Assembly: GCA_021234155.1 (NCBI GenBank)
Contig: JAJEKV010000278.1
Coordinates: 62,001-126,000, forward strand
Origin: Isoetes taiwanensis
Taxonomy: Eukaryota; Streptophyta; Lycopodiopsida; Isoetales; Isoetaceae
DNA length: 64,000 bases
Direction: 5' to 3'
Of the stretch, positions 45,290 to 55,539 are shown in pieces; within the stretch, counting starts at the first letter, position 1; every line of letters begins with the position of its first letter. The position numbers and the translations under genes were made by a program. Below the pieces are notes generated by a model, which worked only from the letters and a program-made list of their open reading frames with translations, was not told the DNA's origin and ran no database searches.

Positions 45290-48097
45290 ATGGGTTTCTT
45301 AGAGGACGAGATCTCTGTCAAGTCCGGTGACTCTTCCAACAGTAGTAAGATCAAATTTTTATGCAGTTTTGGTGGCAAAATCATGCCACGTTCTCCAGAT
45401 AATCAGCTCAGATACGTCGGAGGTGAGAGTCGTATTTTGGTTGTGGGTCGGAATATTTCTTATTTAGAATTAATAGAGAGGGTTGTTAATCTCTGTGGCA
45501 GTGATTTTATAACGGTTAAATATCAGTTGCCAGGGGAGGACTTGGATACATTGGTGTCATTGATTTGTGATGATGATATTGAAATAATGATGGAAGAATA
45601 CGAAAGGTTAGAGGCTATGGATGTCTCTGTAAGATTAAGGCTTTTTATATTTCCATCAGACAAGAAGGTTCTTTCTAGTGATGCCATTGAACAGTTAAGG
45701 GCTTTGAGTGCTAAAGAGCAGGCGAAAGGTGTGGATACTAGTTCCTTGGGAGGTTCTTCACATAGTTCCTTTGGAGGTTCTTCTGTAAAGAAAATCCAGA
45801 ATGATCAGGGGAATCGAGTTTCAGAATATTTGATTGGCCAACAAGCTACTATACCTGTAACATCCTTGCCACAGAACTATCAGGGCACTCGAGTTTCAGA
45901 ATATTTGATGGGGCAACAAGCTGCTTTACCTGTAACATCGTTGCCGCAGAACTATCAGGCTAGTCGAGTTTCAGAATACTTGATGGGGCAACAAGCTGCT
46001 ATGCCTGCAACCTCCTTGCCACATAACTATCAGTGTACTCCAGTTTTGATGGGGCAACAAGCTGCTATTCCTGTAAACCCCCTGCTGCAGAACTATCAGG
46101 GAACTGCAATTCCAGAAGATTTGATGGCGCAACAAACTGCGATGCCTGTAACGTCCTTGCCACCAGGTATGGTTTTTCTTCATATTGTTCTCCATATGTT
46201 TCTTTCGTTGCTCAAGTCAATCCTCTTATTGCTGGAGATTCTGTTCCTCCAGGTGCTCTTTTTAAGCAATTGTCTAATATGACACTTGCCTCAGTTGCTG
46301 TGGGCAATTCAGCCCCCATGGTTTCTTCGACTCCACCTGTTGTTCCTTCACTTGCTCCAGCGTTGATGAATTCTGTTCCTTCAGTAATGAATAATCCAGT
46401 TTCTATGATGCCAAATCCTGTTCCTCCAGTAGTGAATGGTCCAGTTCCTGCAATGGCAAATCCTGTTTTTCCTGCTAATTCATTGGTGAATCCTGTCCCT
46501 GCAATGGTCAATACTCCTGCTTGTGGATTGGTGCATCCTGTGGTTTCTGTCAATCCAGTTTCTGGAATGGCAAACCGCGTCCCACCAATGGTTAATAATC
46601 GAGTTTCTGCGATGGGGAATCATGTTGTGTCTGTTAATCCCTTGGTGAATTCCGTTCCTCCAGTTTCTGCATTGATGAATTCTGTTCCTTCAGTTAATTC
46701 AGCTGCTCCATTGGTGAATCCTGCCCTTACTGTTAATCCAGTTACTGGAATGGTGGTGAGTCCTGCTTTTCCCGTTAATGCAGTTACTGGAATGGTGAAT
46801 CCTATTGCACCAGCAGTTAATAATCCAATTTCTGCAACGATGAATCCCGTTGCTTCTGTTAATTCATTGGTGAATCCTGTTCCTCCAGTTTCTGCACTTG
46901 TGGATCCTGCTTCTCCGTTGTTGAAACCTGTTTCAAAGGCAATAGTTTGTGATGAAAAACGGGGTCCAGTTCCTCCTGTTGCTATTATGACTTCAGCAGG
47001 TATTATTACTTCAGCAGGTGCAACAGTTCCACCAGTTATTCCTGGAGCCCCATATGTTGCAGTCCCTCCAGGGCAGGTTAAGTCACCAACTTCTTATGTT
47101 CCTGTTTCGCATCAAGATATTCAAGCAGCTAACAGAGCTCCAACGCTTTCGTCAGCAGCTACACATGCAATGCATATGTCCCCATCAGGATTAACACGTC
47201 AAGGAGCTGGATCTCCGCATTCATCCTATTCTAGAGCTGACTCTGAAGATATTGCAAGTGAGGCAATAATTTGTGATGAAGAACGAGTTCCTCCCAGTGC
47301 TGTTGTTACCCCAGCGGGTGTTGTCACTCCAGCGGGTATTGTTACTCCAGCGGGTGCTACAGTTGCACCAGTTGTTCCTGTTGTCCCTTGTCCTCCAGTA
47401 CAGTTTGGAGCACCAACTTCTTATGTTCCAGTTTTGCATCAAGATGTTCAAGCAGCTAGCAGGGCTCCCACAACTCTTTTGGGATTATCTCGTTTAGGAG
47501 CCGGATCTCCTCATTCTTCTGTTTCTAGAGCTGACAGTGAAGATATTTCAAGGAAGGCAATAGTTTGTGATGAACACGTTTCAGTTCCTCCAGTTGCTTG
47601 TATTACTCCAGCAGCTGCAGCTGTTGCATCGGTTGTTCCTGGTGCCCCCTACGTCGCAGTCCCTCCGATACAGGTTGGAGCACCAACTTCTTTTTATGTA
47701 CCAAGTTCTTATGTTCCAGTTTCACATCAAGATGTTCAACCAGTTAGCAGGGACTCCACCACAACTCTCTTGTCAGCCACTGCACATGCAGTGAATGTGT
47801 CTCAGCCAGGATTGACGCCTTCAGGTCGAGTATCTGGACCTCTGTATTTACAAGGAGTTTCACGTTCAGGATCTGGTGTGTCTACACAGTCATCGTGCTC
47901 GAGCCGAGTCTGAGGATATTGCAAGGGAGGCCTTAGCTTGTGATGAAGAACGTGTGATCTATAGTGCCGCTCCAGTTGAAGAATGTGTGGTTTATAGTGC
48001 TGCTCCAGTTGCCCAGGTTTACTATCCTGATAATACTGTTCATCTTTCATGTCAGTATGTTCCTGTCCACCATTTTCAAGGTAGAATTGTGCCCTAA
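45290..48097 (+). CDS. PB1-domain protein with Pro/Val/Asn-rich repeats
   Basis: The ATG at 45290 gives MGFLEDEISVKSGDSSNSSK, then a PB1 domain (about residues 22-120): IKFLCSFGGKIMPRSPDNQL, RYVGGESRILVVGRNISYLE, TVKYQLPGEDLDTLVSLICD with DDDIEIMMEEY, ending VRLRLFIFPSD. This is the plant family that includes PAL OF QUIRKY-type PB1 proteins; PB1 domains mediate dimerisation. Four to five imperfect repeats follow (RVSEYLMGQQAALPVTSLPQ). An 84-bp GT-AG intron (46167-46250) restores the frame as LPP-GALFKQLSN. Exon 2 has dozens of NPV/NSVP units and three SRADSEDI-type blocks ending CDEE. Near 47895 a one-base shift leads to a stop at 47913; the other frame continues with the same block (RAESEDIAREALACDEERV) to a stop at 48097. 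Probably expressed host gene, with either a frameshift allele or an alternative end. Confidence 0.85.
46167..46250 (+). other. intron of PB1 gene
   Basis: GTATGG to TCCTCCAG, 84 bp. Reading through it would give a hydrophobic tail (LHIVLHMFLSLLKSILLLL) and a stop, so retention would truncate the protein to about 330 residues. Confidence 0.75.
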
Positions 48098-48802
48098 TGG
48101 CTGAATTTCAACAGCATGGAAGAGTTTTTACTAGTTCTTGGGCGATGTTTTACTCTTGTTCTGGTGAACAAGATACCTTGTCATGGGGTTCTCCAAGAGC
48201 TTGAAGATTCTTACACCATGCTGCTTTGTTGTGTTTTTCGTGGTGGTTTTTGCCATATCATAAACCATTGCTGTTGAGGGCCTAAATCATGAGACATAGC
48301 ACATAAAACAGCCATTACTGTTATCTTACTTGTTGAGGGCCTAAATCATTGGATACAGAAATAAAAGAGGCATTGTAGCTTTACTGATTGTCATCCGTGT
48401 TGGGAGGGAATCTTGTAAAGCCGATTGTCCTACGTATTGGAATGTGTTATTCTTACGGATTTTGGTTTAAGCCATAATAACGTTAGTACATATGCTCCAT
48501 CGATTGTTCTTATTGCATGATGCATCATTAGGACTGTTTCTTTCTATGCTTGCTTGATGTGCAACAATATCATCAAAATTGTTTTCTAAATCCAAGGCTT
48601 ATACAAATTTTGTTAAATAGAAGGTAGGACGCGGAGCAGATATAAGCAAAAGGCTTTATATCACTGAGATCTGTATCTTTATTGGCATTCCTTTTCCTTA
48701 TGTGTATAATTTCTGTTCGCTCATAATTTCATTTGGCATCATATCACGCCAATAATGGGAAGTTAACGTGCATACTGGTACGCTCTGATATAAAAAAAAA
48801 AA
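48098..48802 (+). other. 3' flank of PB1 gene
   Basis: Untranslated and intergenic sequence. GAGGGCCTAAATCAT occurs twice (near 48275 and 48337). No gene seen. Confidence 0.4.
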
Positions 48803-49258
48803 GGGAAAAACTCTGAAATACCCTTATGTTTTGCTAAAATTAACAAAACGCCCCTAGTTTTTGGGGTATTTTAATGGAAATGATCATAACTTTTTTGTGA
48901 TGATCCAAATGAGAATGAGCCTTTCAGAGCTATTGTAAAGGAGGATGAGATCTTTCCATCAAAGTTAACATCTCCTGAATTGAAATCCGAAATCTCAAGT
49001 TATGGTCTTGTAAATCCCTCTGAAATTTCTACAATTTTCTTGTGTATTCAAAAAAGCATAACTTGTGATTTAAGACTCCGATTTATATGATTTTACCTTT
49101 GATGAAAAGATCTCATCCTCCTTTATAATAGCTCTAAAAGGCTCATTCTCATTTGGATTATCACAAAAAAGTTATGATCATTTCCATAAAAATACCCCCA
49201 AAACTAGGGGCATATTGTTAATTTTAGCAAAACATAAGGGTATTTCAGAGTTTTTCCC
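48803..49258. mobile_element. MITE, near-complete palindrome
   Basis: GGGAAAAACTCTGAAATACC at the left end is the exact inverse of GGTATTTCAGAGTTTTTCCC at the right. The arms run about 210 bp each: AGGAGGATGAGATCTTT faces AAAGATCTCATCCTCCT type text, leaving only a short loop. Flanking A-runs (AAAAAAAA) could be the target duplication. No ORF. A transcript would fold into a long hairpin. Confidence 0.92.
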
Positions 49259-49850
49259 AAAAAAAACCCTTAAAGAAGGTTGCCGCCAAAAGTCAAATTA
49301 CTATGATTAAAATTTCAACACAAACCCAACTGCTTAGCCTTCTTCCCAACCCTACAGTTCTGCTAGTTAAAAATATAGACTGTCGAACCTAATGTAGATC
49401 TGAATGGCATAAGCTTAAGCTCCGAACAACTGTAGCTCCTGAACGATCTGAGTAGCCGGCTAATATGTGCTAAACGAAATATAGCCAATCGCTATGACAT
49501 GATTCCTACTAGCAACGATATGGAATGCAATCCAGCCTGACCTCCGATCTTTTTCTGATCGAGGTAGTACTGCTCCAGTTTTTTCCTGCTCAAGCAAATT
49601 AATCCTTTAAAGCCCCATTCTCTGTTTTTGGTTTCCAAAGGGAAAGCATTGTTCTCTGATTTTGCAATTCCAGTGCTATTTCCTTTTATTTTCTACAATC
49701 ATCTAACGATTGGTGACAGAAGAATAGCCCAGATCTATGCACAAATAAACAACATGACACCTTAACACCGAGTTCACAAAACATGACACCTTAACACCGA
49801 GTTCACAACAAATATAGTGCCACAGGCACAGCACTTCTCTCTCTATTTTT
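49259..49850. other. gap without recognised gene
   Basis: Between MITE and the glycosyltransferase end. AACATGACACCTTAACACCG is tandemly duplicated at 49750-49806. Nothing else recognised. Confidence 0.4.
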
Positions 49851-51106
49851 CTATTTTCGTTCCAGCTTCAATTTATACATCTCTTGTCTCTCTCTTTCCA
49901 ATATACCTTGCCGAAAAACCTCGCCAGTTTGTGGCCATAACCATCTCTCATTTGAGCAGTCAGCATCTGCTTTCTCTGCCATATCTTCATCCATACCCTT
50001 CGAAATGTTGATGCCAAACCATTTTATCCACATATGACCGCGTCGAGTTCTTAATGTATTTGGATCGATAAGAATTAATTTTCCGGCGCTGTGATAAGCC
50101 CAAATGTTTGCTAAGATGTCCAAAAGTCTGCAATAAGAGTGTTGAGTCTGAAATACCAATAATAATGTTATATAACAACCGATATGAAGTCTAAATATCA
50201 CAACTTTTATTCAAAGAAAAAGGTGCTTATTATCCCACTTAGGTATGCTCTACAATATATCGTTTACCTCTAAAGTAGAACTTGCCAAAAGGCATCTTCC
50301 ATTGTCATGATGCTCGCGATAATAAAGGGCATCCAAGGCATCAATAAACATTCTCAAAGGTCAAAAGTGTAGGTATCTTTATAACTTGGAAGATTTTGCT
50401 TGTATTAAAAGGGAAATATCTTGAAAGAGAACAAATTCCATAAAGGAGGAAGTAGGCATAACCCAGTAATGCACACTGGACCAACTATAACCTCTAGAGG
50501 GCATAAAGGGCAGTTCTTCCCAGCTATCAGGCAAGTCGTACATTTCTATAAAAGCTTCCAGAAAGATGGACCTGTGAAATTACTACAGTTTTTTACATCC
50601 CCAATTGGCTGGCAATTAACATGGGTCCACACCCAAGATAATACAGGATTTTCTAAAAAAAGCTTATGAACATCATTACCTGCAGTTTCCACCATTACGA
50701 GCATCATAAAATGACCAGAAAATGTCATCCTCACTTTCCCCATTATTGTCCATGTTGATAGGTGCCCAAAAATAAATAACATCCCCATCTCTCCCAATCT
50801 TTAACAAGTCAACAAGAACTTCTTCTGCTTTAACAGATAAAGCAACCTGTAAAACACACATTCAATAACAGCAGAAGTGATGGTGAGTAAAAAGATTGGA
50901 TAAGAAACGTAGCTTACATTTCTTCCTGCTGCCAGTCATGGTTAAAAACCTATCCATCAATTTTTGTGCACACGGTCTAGACGATTCTCAATTGCTAAAA
51001 ATGCTCCAAATTCACAAAAGGCGTCCCGGAAATATGAACTATTGACAAATGGAAGACATACTGCAGCATCCAAATCATCGAACTTGGGTCTCCTTCCTCT
51101 CGGAGA
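49851..51106 (-). pseudogene. family-1-type glycosyltransferase, C-terminal exons
   Basis: Four exons follow one another with GT-AG sites. 51106-50918: GRRPKFDDLDAAVCLPFVNS, FCEFGAFLAIENRLDRVHKN. 50846-50680: VALSVKAEEVLVDLLKIGRD, GDVIYFWAPINMD, FWSFYDARNGGNCR. 50571 down to about 50400: FLEAFIEMYDLPDSWEELPF, VHYWVMPTSSFMEFVLFQD. About 50130-49851: LLDILANIWAYHSAGKLILI, KWFGINISKGMDEDMAEKAD, ERWLWPQTGEVFRQGILERE, ending LKLERK. This matches the C-terminal half of a plant glycosyltransferase-like family (Arabidopsis At5g04480-like). The first exon carries three in-frame stops in its last 15 codons (KN-stop-WIGF-stop-P-stop-LAAGRN), so it is a pseudogene. The GT-B catalytic exons are not seen upstream. 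Confidence 0.85.
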
Positions 51107-51438
51107 CTGCAAATCAGAATGCCAACAGATTATTACTTTCTTTCGCTGAGGGCCTACATTGATAATGATTTCTAAAGGTATGCTATCAGCTACAACATGC
51201 CACTCTTATGTTATGAATGGCATAGCAAAATCACAACTATCCTCAATCAAGATCGTATTTTCAGCTCCCAGTCAATGTAGTTTATATCTGATACCCCAAC
51301 AAGTTGATGAGGCAAATATTAAGGTAGTGTAGTGACAAACGCGGTTTTATAACAAAAGTCTAGGTTGTGCAACTTATCACTGTATTTTATATCGAATACC
51401 GCAAACCTAACGAGGCACACATTAAGGTAACCTAGTGA
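51107..51438 (-). other. intron-like sequence with internal tandem repeats
   Basis: GTTATAAAA followed by a TCACTA, CCTTAATAT-TGCCTC, GATATAAA-TACA pattern repeats two to three times here and resumes beyond the LINE at 53918-54000, showing that the LINE landed inside this repeat. The 3' end GATTTGCAG joins the first exon of the glycosyltransferase fragment. Confidence 0.6.
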
Positions 51439-51445
51439 TGAATGC

Positions 51446-51446
<1 letters not shown>

Positions 51447-51478
<32 letters not shown>

Positions 51479-53909
51479 GAGTCAAGGTGGGATTTATATT
51501 CATACTAAAGTCTTAAATACATTCAGGGTATACCATAGATGGCATACATATAATAAAAATTGCACATTCCTGATAATAGGAGTTGTGCTATCAGCCAGAT
51601 CTAAGTCTGATCTATCCAAAATTCAAAATTATTATGACTAGACATAGATTAGCAGTTTCAGATGTAGAACTGTATTGCTCATTGTGCTTCGATCAGATCT
51701 TGGATGGTAAGATCCTGGACAGACCTGCGGCCTAAAATATTGAGAACCAGATCGAGCTTATCCACTCTGTAATTTGTGAAGTCCAGCAATAGGAGGACAT
51801 GAGCCTCTCTTTTCTGCTGCCATTTATGAAACAGGTTCATGAAATATGGTCGAAGATTGTTGTGTCTCCATACTTCAGGCTTCTTCAGTATTTTCTTCAA
51901 TGCAGAAGCATGGATAAGCTCCTGTTTCAGCTGGATGAAAATTTCTTCTTCTTCTATACCTGGAAGATTGGCATCTTCACTTTCTGAGTCTTCTGCAACT
52001 CCCATTCCCCTGTCAGCAGCTCCCCACCTGTTGAGTCTCTTCATAGCATCTGTGCAACACATCATCATCAACAGTTAGATTGAGAATAAAGAATTCATAA
52101 TTACCCTGAAATCTGCCAAAGGCATTCCAGCCTGTATCATAATTTTTTCCTTTCAGGGATTTATGTGCTACTGCTGAGTTAGCCAAGTCTGCAAGAAAAG
52201 TTTGTTTGAGCCAAATGAGATTGGGATTTTTGTTTTCCATTGCCACCCTGTTCCTGTGTTTCCAAATTGCCCAGCAGCCTAATGACCTTGTAGTACATTG
52301 GATTCTATTATCTGTATTCAGAAATTCAATAAGTCCACGTTCTCCAATTGCTGTCTTGTTGATCTGAGAAGTCCAATTCCAAAACTCTGAAACAAATTGA
52401 CACTGGAATACATGGTTAGATGTTTCTGCTTCCCCACATCCCATTGGACACATCTTTGAGACCTTTGGATCCATCTTATGTCTTTTAAAGTTTGCTGTCA
52501 GCCCCTGATGTAATATGATCCACCTGAATGCCTTTATTTTGTTTGCAGTGTAATTTTTCCATCCCTTTTGCGATTGTCGCTAGTGTTCTTCTTCACAATT
52601 CCATAATAAAGTAGCCTTTGAAGGTTTATGGCTAATCGATTAATTGTAGATTGCTTTGATCGAGTAAACTTCAACGCCCTTTAGCCGCCATCGATTGGTG
52701 GTATCCGCCGACTCATCAATTTGTCGACTTTCTCCATAACGCCTTTGTATATTTTTCTATCCATCGCGGATCCTTTTGTCAACTCGGCCCATTTGTTTCC
52801 CAATTTTTCCATCCTTTTGTCTCATCCCAAAGGTCACCTATCTTTCTTATTCGGCTGATTCCCTTTGCATATATTTCTCGAGGGTGTCCGAGGGCTAAGC
52901 ATTCATTGTCACTATTTAAGAACCCCCGGATGCGGAAAAGAAATTTATATCTTTTCGATCTTGTATCCAATATGGGAGGCTTATAACATAGTGCAGCCAA
53001 GTTCCAGGCCTGAAACATCCTTCTCAAAATGGGAGATGTATTTGGGCAAGGGTTAAATTGAAAATAGGCAGAGTCTGGTAGTTGGTGTCTTATACTGTGA
53101 CTACCCACAGGATAAGATTCATTGATCCAATACCTCACCAGTTTCTGAGCAGGTGATGTTGATTTATGCTGAATAGCCCTCCAAATCATCTTAGCAGCCA
53201 ATGCTTGTGCTTGCAAGAACAGATCCTTGCATCCCATCCCTCCTTCTTTCCTAGACTTGGTCAGGTCATCCCAAGCCACCTTATGTGTACCTTGCCAGAT
53301 AAATTTCCTAATTGCTGCTTCTATCTTCCCATATGATGCTTTATCCCCTATAATTGCAGAGGAGAAATACACATGAGTACTTCCAATTACAGCATTGGCT
53401 ATCTGAATTCTGCCAGCCAATGATAAAGAAGAAGAGTATGATCCAAGTTTCTTTTTGATCCGAGTCACTATTGGATCCCAGAGTCCTTTGAGAGAAGAGT
53501 TTAATGCCAGAGGTATGCCTAGTATTACTGTACCAGCATCCTTGCCAAGCATCTTAATTCCTTGCATCACCTTATCTTCGGATTCCAATATAATTGCACA
53601 TTTATTTCTGTTCAGACAAACTCCAGATACCTTGCCAAAGTTTTCCATTGCTAACAAAAGGTTTTGGAGACTTTCTCCATCCTTTTTCAAAAAGACAAAC
53701 GTGTCATCAGCATATTGCATTATTGAAAAGGTACCTTCCCCTCCTGGTAGTTGCAGTGACTGAATTTCTCCTTTATCCTGCATCTTCATTACCAGTTTTG
53801 TCAACACTTCTGCTACAATCAAAAAGAGGTAGGGGGCAAGAGGGCACCCTTGCCTAACACCTCTCCTACAGGGAAAGTTATCAGTGGATGATCCATTTAT
53901 GATTAGGGC
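51447..53909 (-). mobile_element. L1-like LINE, 5'-truncated, with 8-bp TSD
   Basis: TGAATGCA flanks both ends (51439-51446 and 53910-53917), with a T-run of about 30 at the left. On the minus strand RT motifs follow in order: CRRGVRQGCPLAPYLFLIVA, IMQYADDTFVFLKKDGESL and VCLNRNKCAIILES (53870-53560), then GSYSSSLSLAGRIQIANAVI and ARKFIWQG-type text. The zinc-binding end is at 52474-52380 (CPMGCGEAETSNHVFQCQFV), with CWAIWKHRNRVAMENK after it and LDLVLNILGRRSVQDLTIQD at the C-terminus (51700). The RT part is open for more than 400 codons; breaks occur between 52780 and 52480 and near 52075. Endonuclease and ORF1 are missing. Confidence 0.92.
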
Positions 53910-53917
53910 TGAATGCA

Positions 53918-54900
53918 ATTTTATAACACGTCTGTACATGTTTATGTGCGACCTGTCACTGTAGTTTATATCCAATACCCAACAAATTGATGCAGCGAAG
54001 ATGGCATCACATGGAAAATCTATGCCAGTTTCTGGGATTCGACAAATAAATGTCATCTTTTTATAACTAGATGAGTCTTGCTTCATATTTTCCATAGAGA
54101 GCGTGTATCTTTTTCTAGACTAAGGCAAAACTGGGTTTTTGATATCTGATCCAAAAGTGAACTTAGACATGAGGATAATGCACACAGAAGGACCAAAAAG
54201 TTCTTATGATCCAATTTCTGCACTAATGTTCTACACCCTATAAAAACAAGGGGCATGTTGATGTTTTTGAGAACAAATGTAGTAAAGTGCACTGTGTTTA
54301 TAACATGTATACAATCCTTCAAATAGTCCTTCAAATATATGGGTCAATATCGATAACAACATAAACTAAACCTGTAATTTAGGTTTAACAATGTGTGTAG
54401 AAGACAATTACCAAGCTAAGGCCACGATAAAGGAGATTGTTCTGATGTAAAACTGGCCAGCACCAGGTCCAAGATATGGCTCGTATATACATAAGGGCCG
54501 GCCCGTGCGCTATAGCTCACCATCTTCTCTTCCACGAAACTCGATTTTCTCTTTCTCAGCCCTTTTCACTCCACGATGAACATCTTCAAAATTTCCTTGT
54601 AGTTGTTCCTTTCTTTCCTCTAGCTATAAAGTGCAAAAAGCTTGTTAGCTTTATTAACTGCAACATTATAAAATAAAAATAGACAAACTGATAATCATCA
54701 GACCGTACAAATAGAAATCGAATAGAACGCTGCCCATTATTCTGCATCGTTATGCACAACTACGATTGCCCAGAAATGTGAATGCAGCCTAAACTATAGA
54801 AGAAAAATAAAACACAGTTAGAAGAACAGGAGTAATGACTTAGCAAGAATTAGAAGCGGAAATCAAAATCTCGAGCCCTAGCTACTAGCAAAACCATGGG
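53918..54900. other. continuation of host intron, no recognised exon
   Basis: Repeat units like those at 51.2-51.4 kb, then unrecognised AT-rich sequence. An 83-codon minus-strand frame (54083-54334) has no resemblance I can name. Confidence 0.4.
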
Positions 54901-54941
54901 ATTATTGTGTCATAAATCTTCTTTGGGTTGGCAATTCTTAC

Positions 54942-55138
54942 CACAAAACTTTGAGGAATTTGAGATTAGTTTTAGAAAATCCTGCCGACGGAGGTCCAGG
55001 CAAAAAGTCCAAAAGAAAAACCCAAAGATGATGAGTAGCCAAAATGCTGTTCGGAGAAGCCAGCGCAGAAGCAGAGGAGGAAATCGGGATGGTCGGAGAA
55101 AGGGAAAAGTAATTTTCAAGGACTTTCTAATTTCCATG
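54942..55138 (-). pseudogene. possible signal-anchor first exon of the glycosyltransferase
   Basis: MEIRKSLKITFPFLRPSRFP, then a single hydrophobic span (LLLRWLLRTAFWLLIIFGFF, WTF) and a basic turn (CLDLRRQDFLKLI), followed by a donor-like TTTGTG/GTAAGA near 54942. Golgi glycosyltransferases usually begin with a short basic tail and one membrane anchor, and this exon lies on the same strand upstream of the C-terminal exons at 49.85-51.1 kb. The link is by position only, since the middle of the protein is absent. An unrelated membrane-peptide frame is possible. Confidence 0.4.
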
Positions 55139-55265
55139 GCCGTCCGATGCAAAATTAAGAGATCTAATTGTTGAGATGAAAATAAGCTGACGTGGCAGGA
55201 CACGTGGCATAGCTAGAATTGTAGCAAAGTGTGCACCTCGGGTTAGGCAACACTGCTAAAAAAAA

Positions 55266-55425
55266 AAGAAAAAAGAAAAAAGAAAAAGAGAATGAGAATG
55301 AGAATGAGAATGATTTTTTATCGTCCACTAAGGCCAATCGGCCTATGGGACCCATAAGGAGCGCAGCAAACTTATTACTGTCCGGGTTAAAAAACCCTCG
55401 CCCCGAAGGGTTTTCGAGGGAAAAA
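55266..55425 (-). mobile_element. SINE-like or RTE-type 3' end with (TCATTC)n tail
   Basis: Second copy of the unit at 35266-35423: CTCGAAAACCCTTCGGGGCG, TTAACCCGGACAGTAATAAG, GGCCGATTGGCCTTAGTGGA, CGATAAAAAA, then TCATTC repeats and an A/T-rich tract. The neighbouring sequence differs between copies, supporting a short independent element. Confidence 0.6.
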
Positions 55426-55539
55426 CCGTGGCAGTAATAAGAATGCTGTCAAACTGTACAAGTATACATCAATGTTTATATACATGTCAAGTGTGTGCCC
55501 GAGGACATAGCTGATCTCGCATGTCCATAACCTCATGAA

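Noticed and set aside
46212-46553. Minus-strand glycine/threonine-rich ORF
   Set aside because: Antisense to the repetitive PB1 coding sequence.
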